From Methanosarcinaceae archaeon (GTDB taxonomy: Archaea; Halobacteriota; Methanosarcinia; Methanosarcinales; Methanosarcinaceae), in NCBI GenBank assembly GCA_020793555.1, contig DQIO01000294.1, forward strand, positions 1 to 15,010: 15,010 nt of DNA, read 5' to 3'. Below the pieces are notes generated by a model. That model saw only the letters and a list, made by a program, of their open reading frames with translations. It searched no databases and was not told the origin of the DNA. Below, piece by piece: positions 7,335-14,126 of this stretch. Positions within the stretch are counted from its first letter, which is position 1, and every line of letters begins with the position of its first letter. The position numbers were made by a program, and so were the translations under genes.

Positions 7335-7343
7335 CATATAAAT
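7335..7343 (+). promoter_or_regulatory. Candidate TATA box for the phosphoribosyltransferase-mtnP operon
   Basis: CATATAAAT follows a purine-rich BRE-like GAAAAAGAAAA. A start site about 26 bases downstream (near 7365) would give a leader of about 25 bases holding the GAGGT ribosome site at 7379-7383, which lies 7 bases before the ATG at 7391. Confidence 0.55.
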
Positions 7344-7390
7344 CAAGTGTTACTCAAATTCAAATAACAAATTATAATGAGGTTTTTCAA

Positions 7391-8089
7391 ATGGCATTAC
7401 CTGACAAATTCAAATGTGTAGTAACAAACTGGGATTACATCTACAGCCTTTGCAGAGACGTTTCAAACGACGTGAAAACTTCGGGCTACAAACCCGATGT
7501 AATAGTAGCACTCGCACGCGGAGGATGGTTTGCCGGACGTGTCATGTGTGACTTCCTCGGACTTGATGACCTGACAAGTCTTAAAATAGAACACTATATC
7601 GGCACAGCAGTCACAGGAGACGAACCGGTAATAAAGTATCCGCTTGCGGATACTGTCGTAGCCGGAAAGAACGTACTAATCGTCGATGACATCGCTGACA
7701 CAGGCAAAAGTATGATACATGCAAAAGAATATGTGCTAAAGCAAAATCCAAAAGAGGTCAGGACAGCGACACTCCAATACCTGTACACATCCGAAATGGA
7801 CCCTGACTACTGCGGCGAGCGAGTAGAGGAATGGGCATGGATCGTGTATCCCTGGAACTTCATCGAGGACATGATGGATATCATCTCAAGCCTTATGGTT
7901 AAAGAGAAAAAAGATGCATGGGACATTCCTGCCATAAAACATGGTCTATATACATACCACTCACTCGATTCGATATCATTTGAGATCGCACAACCCGGGC
8001 GCATGTTGGAAGTGCTTGAAGAAATGGAGCGCACCGGCAAGCTCACATCGCTGATAAAAGACGGAAAAAAGTTATGGAAACTTGCATAG
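7391..8089 (+). CDS. Purine phosphoribosyltransferase (hypoxanthine phosphoribosyltransferase-like, COG2236)
   Basis: 232 residues, type I phosphoribosyltransferase fold. The PRPP-binding motif VLIVDDIADTGKS is at 95-107: a hydrophobic strand, two acidic residues, then the phosphate loop. ALARGGW (40-46) fits the pyrophosphate loop. The C-terminal part (about 135-232) is longer than in classical HPRT; it includes EEWAWIVYPWNF, as in the archaeal COG2236 group. The enzyme would transfer phosphoribose from PRPP to a free purine base. The start is supported by a GAGGT site. The next gene, for a methylthioadenosine-type phosphorylase that releases adenine or hypoxanthine, begins 16 bases downstream, so a shared salvage operon is likely. 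Base specificity (guanine, xanthine, hypoxanthine or adenine) cannot be told from sequence. Confidence 0.85.
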   Translation: MALPDKFKCVVTNWDYIYSLCRDVSNDVKTSGYKPDVIVALARGGWFAGRVMCDFLGLDDLTSLKIEHYIGTAVTGDEPVIKYPLADTVVAGKNVLIVDDIADTGKSMIHAKEYVLKQNPKEVRTATLQYLYTSEMDPDYCGERVEEWAWIVYPWNFIEDMMDIISSLMVKEKKDAWDIPAIKHGLYTYHSLDSISFEIAQPGRMLEVLEEMERTGKLTSLIKDGKKLWKLA

Positions 8090-8105
8090 AACGTGGGGAA
8101 TCTAA

Positions 8106-8969
8106 ATGAACGAAAATGTAGATATTGCAATAATCGGTGGCAGTGGAATATACGATGTCAGTCTGCTCGATGACGTGAGGGAAGTTAATGTGGATACACC
8201 ATTTGGACCACCGTCCGACAATATCACGATCGGTGAACACGGCGACAAGACCATTTGCTTCCTGCCACGGCATGGGATCGGGCACAGGATATCACCATCC
8301 CTACTAAACTCACGGGCAAACATCTTTGCACTCAAGAAACTTGGTGTCAAACGCATAATCGCAGCATCTGCGGTCGGCAGTTTGAAGCAGGAACTCGCAC
8401 CTCTTGACATCGTCATACCTGACCAGATATATGACCGTACAAGATCAAGACCAAGTACCTTCTTTGAAGACGGCATAGTAGTACACATGGGTTTTGCCGA
8501 CCCGTTCTGCCCTGCCCTGTCAAAGACCATACTTGACATCACGAAAGAAAAAGGCTACAACGTCCACAATGGCGGAACATACGTATGCATGGAAGGTCCC
8601 CAATTTTCAACACGGGCAGAATCGCGCGTGTATAAATCACTTGGTTTTGATATCATCGGCATGACTGCCATACCCGAAGCGAAACTCGCACGCGAAGCAG
8701 AAATGTGCTACTCCATGATCGCCACGGTCACAGATTATGATGTGTGGCATGAAGAAGACGTAACCATTGAGAAGGTTATTGAAAATGCGATGAAGAACGA
8801 AGCAGCTGTCAAAGACATCATTACGGCTACGATCGAAAAGGTGTCACCAGCGCAGGATTGCATTTGCAAAGATGCACTAGCGGGTGCCATCACAACAGTG
8901 CAGAGCATGATCCCTTATGAGACAAAGCAGAGACTTGACCCACTCATCGGCAAGTATCTTGTCGATTGA
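8106..8969 (+). CDS. mtnP: S-methyl-5'-thioadenosine (or methylthioinosine) phosphorylase
   Basis: 287 residues, PNP/MTAP family 2. It performs phosphorolysis of methylthioadenosine to the purine base and 5-methylthioribose 1-phosphate. Motifs: GGSGIYD phosphate loop (11-17), PRHGIGH (54-60), the family 2 signature region N-x-RANI-x-AL (68-76), SAVGSL (88-93), GGTYVCMEGPQFSTRAE (156-172) containing the ribose/base contacts, GMTAIPEAKLAREAE (185-199), and TDYDVW (209-214) with the purine-contacting aspartates D210 and D212. Length and motif order are typical. Some methanogen homologues prefer methylthioinosine, made by a separate deaminase, so the substrate could be MTA or MTI. It follows the phosphoribosyltransferase by 16 bases and is expected to be cotranscribed with it; a weak GTGGGG ribosome site precedes the ATG. 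Confidence 0.92.
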   Translation: MNENVDIAIIGGSGIYDVSLLDDVREVNVDTPFGPPSDNITIGEHGDKTICFLPRHGIGHRISPSLLNSRANIFALKKLGVKRIIAASAVGSLKQELAPLDIVIPDQIYDRTRSRPSTFFEDGIVVHMGFADPFCPALSKTILDITKEKGYNVHNGGTYVCMEGPQFSTRAESRVYKSLGFDIIGMTAIPEAKLAREAEMCYSMIATVTDYDVWHEEDVTIEKVIENAMKNEAAVKDIITATIEKVSPAQDCICKDALAGAITTVQSMIPYETKQRLDPLIGKYLVD

Positions 8970-8996
8970 ACAAAGACCGTCTTCGGAATCGTAAAT

Positions 8997-9005
8997 ACTT
9001 AAATA
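8997..9005 (+). promoter_or_regulatory. Candidate TATA box for oapC
   Basis: ACTTAAATA lies about 37 bases before the ATG at 9038, which allows a start site near 9027 and a leader of about 11 bases containing GGTGA (9029-9033). This suggests that the zinc-ribbon gene can be transcribed independently of mtnP, whose stop lies only 68 bases upstream. Confidence 0.45.
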
Positions 9006-9037
9006 CACCACAGCCCATAGTAAAGATCGGTGAATCG

Positions 9038-9496
9038 ATGCCACACAAATGTACCAGATGTGAAAGCGTTTTTGAAGACGGAGCTTCCGTAATATTGGAC
9101 GGCTGCCCAAACTGCGGCTGGAATAAGTTCCTTTATGTTGGCAGCATGGAGCCTGCCCCCTCAACTAAGGATGAGGACTCAGAGGACACAATTGTTTCCG
9201 ATATCATCGATGAAACCAAAAAAAACACAGAGGATGCAACAACTTCCGAGCATGTTCCTGCTGAGAAATTCATTAGGGAAATTGATGAGATACTCGGTAT
9301 CGACCATCAGGAACGCAGTGTGACAGAAGATGATGGCGAGCGTGTAGAATCCGTCCGGATCCTTGGTCCCGGCTCCTATGAACTAAATCTTGATTCACTT
9401 CTTGAACGAAAGGAGATCGTGATGGCGATCAAGCAGGATGGAACGTATGCTGTAGATTTGGCATCGGTATTTAAGAAAGATAAGAAGAATAAGTGA
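9038..9496 (+). CDS. OapC/ArvC family zinc-ribbon protein (COG3364)
   Basis: 152 residues starting MPHKCTRCESVFEDG. The N-terminal zinc ribbon has two CXXC knuckles, C5-C8 and C23-C26 (GCPNCGW), and ends in NKFLYV, the conserved N-terminus of archaeal COG3364 proteins. An acidic, low-complexity linker (about 40-95) follows. The C-terminal domain (about 100-152) has RILGPGSYELNLDSLLERKEIVMA, also conserved in the family. In haloarchaea the homologue is named OapC/ArvC and belongs with a Ras-like GTPase (OapA/ArvA) implicated in membrane vesicle formation; its biochemical role is unknown. An in-frame TTG 24 codons upstream overlaps the mtnP stop, but the ATG here has a GGTGA site and matches the family N-terminus. 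The usual GTPase and OapB partners are not adjacent: the next gene is convergent. Confidence 0.8.
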   Translation: MPHKCTRCESVFEDGASVILDGCPNCGWNKFLYVGSMEPAPSTKDEDSEDTIVSDIIDETKKNTEDATTSEHVPAEKFIREIDEILGIDHQERSVTEDDGERVESVRILGPGSYELNLDSLLERKEIVMAIKQDGTYAVDLASVFKKDKKNK

Positions 9497-9536
9497 TTTA
9501 GTATATATTCTAACCACTTTTTTGCTACAAGTTAAT

Positions 9537-9953
9537 CTAAGGCTTGATTAGATATTGTGCTATATGTTTCCCAAACTGTTCGATATCTTCTAAGTTATTT
9601 TCCAGATAATAATGAAGTTTTTCAACATCAATTTTTGAGTACATATGTACAAGAACATTTCGAAATCCTGCCGCAGGTGCCAGATTTATTGCAAATTTTT
9701 CAGGTAGTATTCCGTGTTCACCAAGAACGAGAAAAACATCTCTATACGTGTCGGGCCGCTTTAGTTTTTCCCTTGAAATTATCATCTCACCGATATCGAT
9801 CATACATTCCAGTGCAACTTCTATATACCGTTCTACTGCACCCTTCAATGTATGATCAGACATCATGTCTTCCATATCGTAATACTGATACTCCCTTAAA
9901 TATGACACATACTCCTCAAGAAGTTCCAGTTTAGAAGCAATCTCATCACTCAT
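9537..9953 (-). CDS. hepT: HepT-like toxin of a type VII (MntA-HepT) toxin-antitoxin system
   Basis: 138 residues, all-helical DUF86/HepT family. The diagnostic RX4HXY motif is R98-N-V-L-V-H103-M-Y105, which in HEPN ribonucleases forms the catalytic site. HepT proteins act as HEPN-type RNases, and the motif tyrosine is the site that the partner MntA modifies by AMP transfer. The start ATG overlaps the stop of the upstream mntA by 4 bases (ATGA, 9950-9953), so the two are translationally coupled. Motif, length and partner all agree with the family. The gene ends 40 bases from the convergent oapC gene. Intact catalytic residues suggest a functional pair. The RNA target in this organism is unknown. 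Confidence 0.93.
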   Translation of the reverse strand: MSDEIASKLELLEEYVSYLREYQYYDMEDMMSDHTLKGAVERYIEVALECMIDIGEMIISREKLKRPDTYRDVFLVLGEHGILPEKFAINLAPAAGFRNVLVHMYSKIDVEKLHYYLENNLEDIEQFGKHIAQYLIKP

Positions 9954-10366
9954 GCAAATCCACTCTGTGCAACCCTATTGAGGATATTATTCGTATGCTG
10001 CTCAATATAGTGCTTTTCATCCAGATATGTCGATAAGGTCATCGTTTCGAATTGGATGCGTATTGATTCATCGGATTTCAAAATTTTGCCGTTCTTGATG
10101 ATGTTATAATTTAAAAGAAGAGGTGCATCGTTCATCACGACCAGATCAACCTTGTCTGTTTTGAGGATACCGGTAAGTTCGCTGATGAGGCTCAATTCCG
10201 CACCAAATACATCTTTTTTTGACAAACTTTCATCAAACTTGACAGCAATATCCACGTCACTTAACTGATTTGCATCCCCTCTGACGGTTGATCCGAACAA
10301 ATATGCAAGAGTTACACTATCTTTAGTTTCAAAAAACTCGATGAGTTCCTGTTCAAATCGTATCAT
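9950..10366 (-). CDS. mntA: MntA-like antitoxin, minimal nucleotidyltransferase
   Basis: 138 residues with a minimal nucleotidyltransferase domain. The motif GSX10DXD is exact: G25-S26, ten residues, then D37-V-D39; the third carboxylate is probably D74 in DKVDLVVM. MntA antitoxins neutralise HepT by adding AMP to the tyrosine of its RX4HXY motif. The C-terminal part (about 95-138) is helical and variable in the family. It precedes hepT and overlaps it by 4 bases, the standard order in the family. The ATG follows an A/T-only leader without a Shine-Dalgarno sequence, and a TATATA element lies about 30 bases upstream, so a leaderless or very short-leader transcript is likely. All catalytic residues are present. 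Confidence 0.93.
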   Translation of the reverse strand: MIRFEQELIEFFETKDSVTLAYLFGSTVRGDANQLSDVDIAVKFDESLSKKDVFGAELSLISELTGILKTDKVDLVVMNDAPLLLNYNIIKNGKILKSDESIRIQFETMTLSTYLDEKHYIEQHTNNILNRVAQSGFA

Positions 10367-10390
10367 ATTATTTTTATTTAGTTCGTACCA

Positions 10391-10402
10391 TCTATATATC
10401 TT
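10391..10402. promoter_or_regulatory. Candidate TATA element shared by mntA-hepT and the divergent membrane gene
   Basis: CTATATATCT is nearly symmetrical and sits in the only 71-base gap between two divergent genes. Its centre (about 10396) lies about 30 bases from the mntA start (10366) and 42 bases from the acyltransferase start (10438), which has an AGGAGA ribosome site at 10427-10432. Both distances fit archaeal promoters. Whether one TATA serves both directions is inference. Confidence 0.4.
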
Positions 10403-10437
10403 GTGTGGCTTGAAACAACTACATATAGGAGAATCTG

Positions 10438-11202
10438 ATGGATAAGTTTGCAGACAAACGTTTCTGGGAAATTGACCTCCTGCGTGGAATTGCGATACTC
10501 CTTATGATTATTTTCCATACCTTGTATGACTTCAATTACTTCGGAGGCTATAACTTCGATCTCAATTCAGGTCTATGGTCCTATGTGGGGCGCGCATCTG
10601 CCATGATGTTCATTTTTGTGGTCGGAATATCCCTGACCCTCAGCTACTCAAGAGCAATTGAAATGAATATGTCAAAACCGGAGATGTACCAAAAATACAT
10701 AAAAAGAGGCGGGAAGATATTTTCATGGGGGCTTGCCATAACTCTCATCACATGGCTATTTTTGAAAGATGGCGTTATTGTTTTTGGAATACTTCACTTC
10801 ATCGGATTATCGATTATACTCTCATATCCATTTTTGGGACTGCGCACCTACAACCTGCTGATAGGTGCAGGCATCATACTTACAGGATTGTATTTAGGCG
10901 ACCTTGTTTTTGATTTCTCCTGGTTGTTATGGCTCGGACTAAAACCATATGGCTTCTATACTCTCGACTATTTCCCGATCCTTCCATGGTTTGGCATAAT
11001 ACTGATCGGCATATTTGCCGGTAATTCATTGTATCCGAATCGCACGCGAAAAATTGCCATCAAAAACCACACCGGGTTTTTACCAATACAGTTGTTCTGC
11101 ATGCTTGGCAGAAGATCATTGCTAATATATCTCATCCATCAGCCAATATTAATCGCTTTGCTCTACCTTCTGGGTTTTGTGGATATTGGGTCATTATTTT
11201 GA
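10438..11202 (+). CDS. DUF1624 / heparan-alpha-glucosaminide N-acetyltransferase-like membrane protein
   Basis: 254 residues, multi-pass membrane protein with about seven hydrophobic segments. The N-terminus RFWEIDLLRGIAILLMIIFH (8-27) is the family signature: an R-x-x-E-I-D-x-L-RG segment leading into the first helix with H27. Other conserved features are SGLWSYVGRASAMMFIFVVG (44-63), the helix with FGILHFIGLS (116-125, H120), PWFGIILIG (183-191), and LGRRSLLIYLIHQPILI (223-239, H234). The family includes the lysosomal acetyl-CoA transmembrane glycosyl N-acetyltransferase, in which acetyl groups cross the membrane to a sugar acceptor. In archaea the acceptor is unknown; cell-surface glycan or lipid modification is plausible. 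An AGGAGA site precedes the ATG. It is divergent from the toxin-antitoxin pair and convergent with dinB. Confidence 0.82.
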   Translation: MDKFADKRFWEIDLLRGIAILLMIIFHTLYDFNYFGGYNFDLNSGLWSYVGRASAMMFIFVVGISLTLSYSRAIEMNMSKPEMYQKYIKRGGKIFSWGLAITLITWLFLKDGVIVFGILHFIGLSIILSYPFLGLRTYNLLIGAGIILTGLYLGDLVFDFSWLLWLGLKPYGFYTLDYFPILPWFGIILIGIFAGNSLYPNRTRKIAIKNHTGFLPIQLFCMLGRRSLLIYLIHQPILIALLYLLGFVDIGSLF

Positions 11203-11316
11203 TGAGTTTTTGCAACGCACCAATTGTCTGACGTATAGTAAAGTAACTTACTTGACAGTACATGAGGGGGTAAAGATTAAAAATACAAATTATTGACCTT
11301 AACATGTTGGAAATGG

Positions 11317-12411
11317 TCACAAAAAATCTGTGATCAACTTTTGCCTCACATCTATCGTCTCAAAATTCGACACTCCAACACCAAGAAGCCGAAATCTCCT
11401 TTTCCCCATAAATTCGCGCATCAGGTCTTTTGCAATTATCTTTATAGTTTCAAGATCTGTTGAATACACCCTGAGCGACCTTGCCCTTGTATATGTAGAA
11501 AAATCCTCAAAACGTACCTTAAGTGTGATCGTTTTGAACAAAAACTTCTTTTTCATCAGGGATACATGTACACTCTCTGCAAGTGAGTCCAGCACCTGTT
11601 CTATGACATATGGATCTGCCGTATCCTCATCGAACGTGTCTTCTTTACTGATGGATTTAACATCTCCGCGCTCCACCACTTCCCCATGATCGATGCCTCT
11701 TGCCATCTGGTGCATCTTTATACCATATTTGCCGAACCTCTCGATCAACAACTGAACATCACACGCAGCCAGATCCCATATTGTCTTTATATCCATACCC
11801 AGTAATATATCAGTGGTTTTCTTTCCAACACCAGGGATTCTGGAAACCGGCAGAGGAGTTAGAAAATCCACCACATCCTCTGGCTTCACAACAGTCAATC
11901 CATCAGGTTTTTGGAAATCAGATGCAATCTTTGCAACCAATTTGTTCGGAGCAACACCGATCGAGCAGGTAATTCCCTCACGTAAAAGTATCTCATCTTT
12001 TATGTTTTGTGCAAGTCGGGATGCCACAACACAATCTTTCACATGATCACTGACATCAAGATATGCCTCATCCACACTCACCTGCTGGAACATATCCGTG
12101 AATCCCCGCATGACATCCATAATTCGATGTGATACATCTTTGTAAAGTTTCATGTTCACCCGAAGATATACTGCATCAGGACACAGTTTGTACGCTTTTG
12201 AGATCGGCATCCCCGAACGTATGCCGAATTCCCTGGCTTCATAAGAACATGTACTGACGACACCCCTACCCGTACCGTTCTTTGGATCGGAACCAACCAC
12301 AACGGGCTGTCCTTTTAGTTGAGGATTCTCACGCACTTCAACTGATGAGTAGAAACTATCCATATCTGCATGGAATATGATGCGAGTTTTGGATGTTGTG
12401 GACTGAGTCAT
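11317..12411 (-). CDS. dinB: DNA polymerase IV (Y-family translesion polymerase)
   Basis: 364 residues. The first catalytic motif is FHADMDSFYSSVE, with D16 as a metal ligand and Y21 in the steric-gate position; SVDEAYLD (112-119) gives D114 and E115. The thumb helix-hairpin-helix RIPGVGKKTTDIL and the little-finger domain (about 245-350) complete a Dpo4-like layout. The last eight residues, QKLITDFL, match a PCNA-interacting (PIP) box, as expected for an archaeal polymerase docking on the sliding clamp. The enzyme copies past damaged bases with low fidelity. No Shine-Dalgarno sequence precedes the ATG; a TTAATGA-type element around 12444 would give a leader of only a few bases. A perfect inverted repeat lies between that element and the start codon, a possible operator. 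The gene is convergent with the upstream-lying membrane acyltransferase. Confidence 0.95.
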   Translation of the reverse strand: MTQSTTSKTRIIFHADMDSFYSSVEVRENPQLKGQPVVVGSDPKNGTGRGVVSTCSYEAREFGIRSGMPISKAYKLCPDAVYLRVNMKLYKDVSHRIMDVMRGFTDMFQQVSVDEAYLDVSDHVKDCVVASRLAQNIKDEILLREGITCSIGVAPNKLVAKIASDFQKPDGLTVVKPEDVVDFLTPLPVSRIPGVGKKTTDILLGMDIKTIWDLAACDVQLLIERFGKYGIKMHQMARGIDHGEVVERGDVKSISKEDTFDEDTADPYVIEQVLDSLAESVHVSLMKKKFLFKTITLKVRFEDFSTYTRARSLRVYSTDLETIKIIAKDLMREFMGKRRFRLLGVGVSNFETIDVRQKLITDFL

Positions 12412-12420
12412 TGCTTGTTA

Positions 12421-12440
12421 TTTCAACGCCTTTGTTGAAA
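12421..12440. promoter_or_regulatory. Candidate operator upstream of dinB
   Basis: TTTCAAC (12421-12427) and GTTGAAA (12434-12440) form a perfect 7-base inverted repeat with a 6-base centre, 10 bases upstream of the dinB ATG. It lies within the expected promoter and start-site region, a usual place for a repressor site. The regulator is unknown. Confidence 0.4.
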
Positions 12441-12542
12441 TCATTAACCATCCAGCCCAAAATGATTTAACCGTGAAGACCATCGAATACCCTTATACTA
12501 ACCGAGAAAATTCTCACTCCGCTTGAATTTACTCGCACTATA

Positions 12543-12551
12543 TATTTATAA
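12543..12551 (+). promoter_or_regulatory. Candidate TATA box for the small membrane protein gene
   Basis: ATTTATAAA lies in an A/T-only run (12537-12559) about 38 bases before the ATG at 12585. The short leader would include GTGAT (12574-12578), part of the archaeal Shine-Dalgarno consensus, six bases before the start. Confidence 0.45.
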
Positions 12552-12584
12552 AATATATACAATAAAGAAAAGCGTGATAACAAT

Positions 12585-12890
12585 ATGTACCAGCAATTAG
12601 CAATAGCAGCATACATAGTCGTTTTATTCCTGACCTTGCGCGACATTCGTATATTCAAGCGTACGCGCCTTGTTTCATACAGAAAAGGAGCACTAAGAGG
12701 ACTGGCGGCTTCAACCGTTGTACTGCTTGGCACATTCTTTGTCGGTGCCAACCCGAATCTTGGTTTGCTCATTGTACTCATAGGTCTTTACATCAACCGT
12801 AAGGGTATCAGGGAGGATGTTTTTAGGGACACGGCTGCAATGGACCGATTTCTTGGAAAAACTGACTATCATGGATCGGATGAAGTATAA
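12585..12890 (+). CDS. Small membrane protein of unknown function
   Basis: 101 residues that I do not recognise as a named family. Three hydrophobic segments (about 4-18, 38-54 and 57-71) are joined by a basic loop (residues 22-36, rich in Arg and Lys). A charged C-terminal tail of about 30 residues includes REDVFRDTAAMDRFLGKTD. The positive loop would normally be cytoplasmic. The start codon has a GTGAT ribosome site and a well-placed TATA box, which together with the regular hydrophobic pattern supports a real gene. It is divergent from dinB and 141 bases upstream of rps17e. No function is proposed. Confidence 0.65.
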   Translation: MYQQLAIAAYIVVLFLTLRDIRIFKRTRLVSYRKGALRGLAASTVVLLGTFFVGANPNLGLLIVLIGLYINRKGIREDVFRDTAAMDRFLGKTDYHGSDEV

Positions 12891-12941
12891 GAATAGGAAT
12901 GAAACATAAGATCGAACCGACAATAATCTTTCAATCCAAAA

Positions 12942-12949
12942 GTATAAAT
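12942..12949 (+). promoter_or_regulatory. Candidate TATA box for the rps17e-dapA-dapB operon
   Basis: GTATAAAT follows CCAAAA, a BRE-like element. A start site near 12971 would give a leader of about 60 bases. A second AT-rich candidate (CTAAATATAT, 12974-12983) would give a shorter leader of about 27 bases. Either leader would contain the GGAGAT ribosome site at 13020-13025, seven bases before the eS17 ATG. Confidence 0.45.
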
Positions 12950-13031
12950 GGAAAGGTTATCAATAAGCGGTTACCTAAATATATCGTTATAATCATAATA
13001 AAATTATCAGATTAATTTTGGAGATCAATAC

Positions 13032-13226
13032 ATGGGAAATATTAGACAGAAAAATATCAAGAACATATCATTTCGCTTATTAGAGAAATATGAAGGTGTA
13101 TTCACAAAAGATTTTGATGAGAACAAGCATCTTGTCACCAAATACACCGATATTGAGAGCAAGGTTATCAGAAATCGTGTCGCAGGATATGTCACACGAA
13201 AGATAACACACGTTCGCCCAGAATAA
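13032..13226 (+). CDS. rps17e: 30S ribosomal protein S17e (eS17)
   Basis: 64 residues, typical length for archaeal eS17. The protein [20 protein letters not shown] followed by a short acidic/basic helix ([12 protein letters not shown]) and [11 protein letters not shown] is characteristic. It is a small-subunit protein shared by archaea and eukaryotes and absent from bacteria, so it is good evidence that the window is archaeal. GGAGAT precedes the ATG by seven bases. dapA starts 21 bases after the stop with its own GGAG site, so the genes are probably cotranscribed; a ribosomal gene heading a lysine-pathway operon is, from memory, an arrangement seen in Methanosarcinales. Confidence 0.95.
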   Translation: MGNIRQKNIKNISFRLLEKYEGVFTKDFDENKHLVTKYTDIESKVIRNRVAGYVTRKITHVRPE

Positions 13227-13247
13227 TAATATAAAGGCGGAGATACA

Positions 13248-14126
13248 ATGTTCAAAGGGGTTTTACCGGCGCTGATCACTCCTTTTAAAAGAGACGGCTC
13301 TATTGACAAAAACGGATTCCGGGAAAACGTCAGTTTTGTAGAGGCAGGTGGCATCTCAGGCATTGTACCCTGTGGAACAACAGGGGAATCCGCAACTCTT
13401 TCTACAGCCGAGCATGAGCAACTGATCGATATTTCAGTTGATTGTGCAAATGTTCCTGTTGTGGTTGGTACAGGTTCAAATAATACTGCAGAAGCGGTAG
13501 AGCTTACGAAATATGCAGATGACGCAGGAGTGGACGGAGCGCTCCTTATATCACCATATTATAACAAGCCCAACAATGCAGGACTGATCAAGCACTTCAA
13601 AACAATTGCCGAATCGGTGGACATTCCTTTACTTTTATACAACGTTCCCACCCGCACGAGTCAGGACATGCCGCTTGAAGTTATTTTTGAACTTTCAAAA
13701 GTCGATAATATCGTGGGTATTAAGGAAGCGAGCGGAAATCTCGACAAGGTCAGCCAGATAATCGAAAATACGGCTGACGAGGATTTTTCAATCATCTCAG
13801 GTGATGATGGACTTACACTCCCAATTATCACACTTGGAGGCAGTGCAGTGATATCGGTTGTTGCGAATATTGTCCCCCAAAAAATGGTAGATCTATATGA
13901 TGCTATCAGGAATGGCGATATATCAACAGCGAGAAATATCCACTATGAACTCGCACCGCTTATACGTGCGCTGTTCAATGAAACTAATCCAATTCCTGTA
14001 AAATGTGCTGCTGGATTAATCGGACTCGCAAGCGGACCTCTAAGGTTACCCCTTGCACCAATTAGCAGCGATAATGAACGGATACTTATAGATGCACTAA
14101 AAAATATAGGTGCATTAAATGGTTAA
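13248..14126 (+). CDS. dapA: 4-hydroxy-tetrahydrodipicolinate synthase
   Basis: 292 residues, a TIM-barrel class I aldolase that condenses pyruvate with aspartate semialdehyde, the first committed step towards diaminopimelate and lysine. The Schiff-base lysine is K159 in VGIKEASGN (156-164). GTTGE (43-47) supplies the threonines of the proton relay, YNVPTRT (131-137) supplies Y131 and the substrate-binding R136, and SGDDG (184-188) completes the active-site wall. Length and motif order are those of the family. The start is supported by GGCGGAGAT eight bases before the ATG. dapB overlaps the 3' end by 8 bases, so the two are tightly coupled. The gene is complete, with no missing residue seen. 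Confidence 0.95.
   Translation: MFKGVLPALITPFKRDGSIDKNGFRENVSFVEAGGISGIVPCGTTGESATLSTAEHEQLIDISVDCANVPVVVGTGSNNTAEAVELTKYADDAGVDGALLISPYYNKPNNAGLIKHFKTIAESVDIPLLLYNVPTRTSQDMPLEVIFELSKVDNIVGIKEASGNLDKVSQIIENTADEDFSIISGDDGLTLPIITLGGSAVISVVANIVPQKMVDLYDAIRNGDISTARNIHYELAPLIRALFNETNPIPVKCAAGLIGLASGPLRLPLAPISSDNERILIDALKNIGALNG

Noticed and set aside
8966..9037. TTG start giving a 24-residue extension of the zinc-ribbon protein
   Set aside because: It overlaps the mtnP stop and the candidate TATA box; the ATG at 9038 has a ribosome site and matches the conserved family start.
11241..11253. AAGTAA-C-TTACTT inverted repeat between the convergent acyltransferase and dinB genes
   Set aside because: The single-base centre rules out an RNA hairpin, and such short AT-rich palindromes are common by chance.
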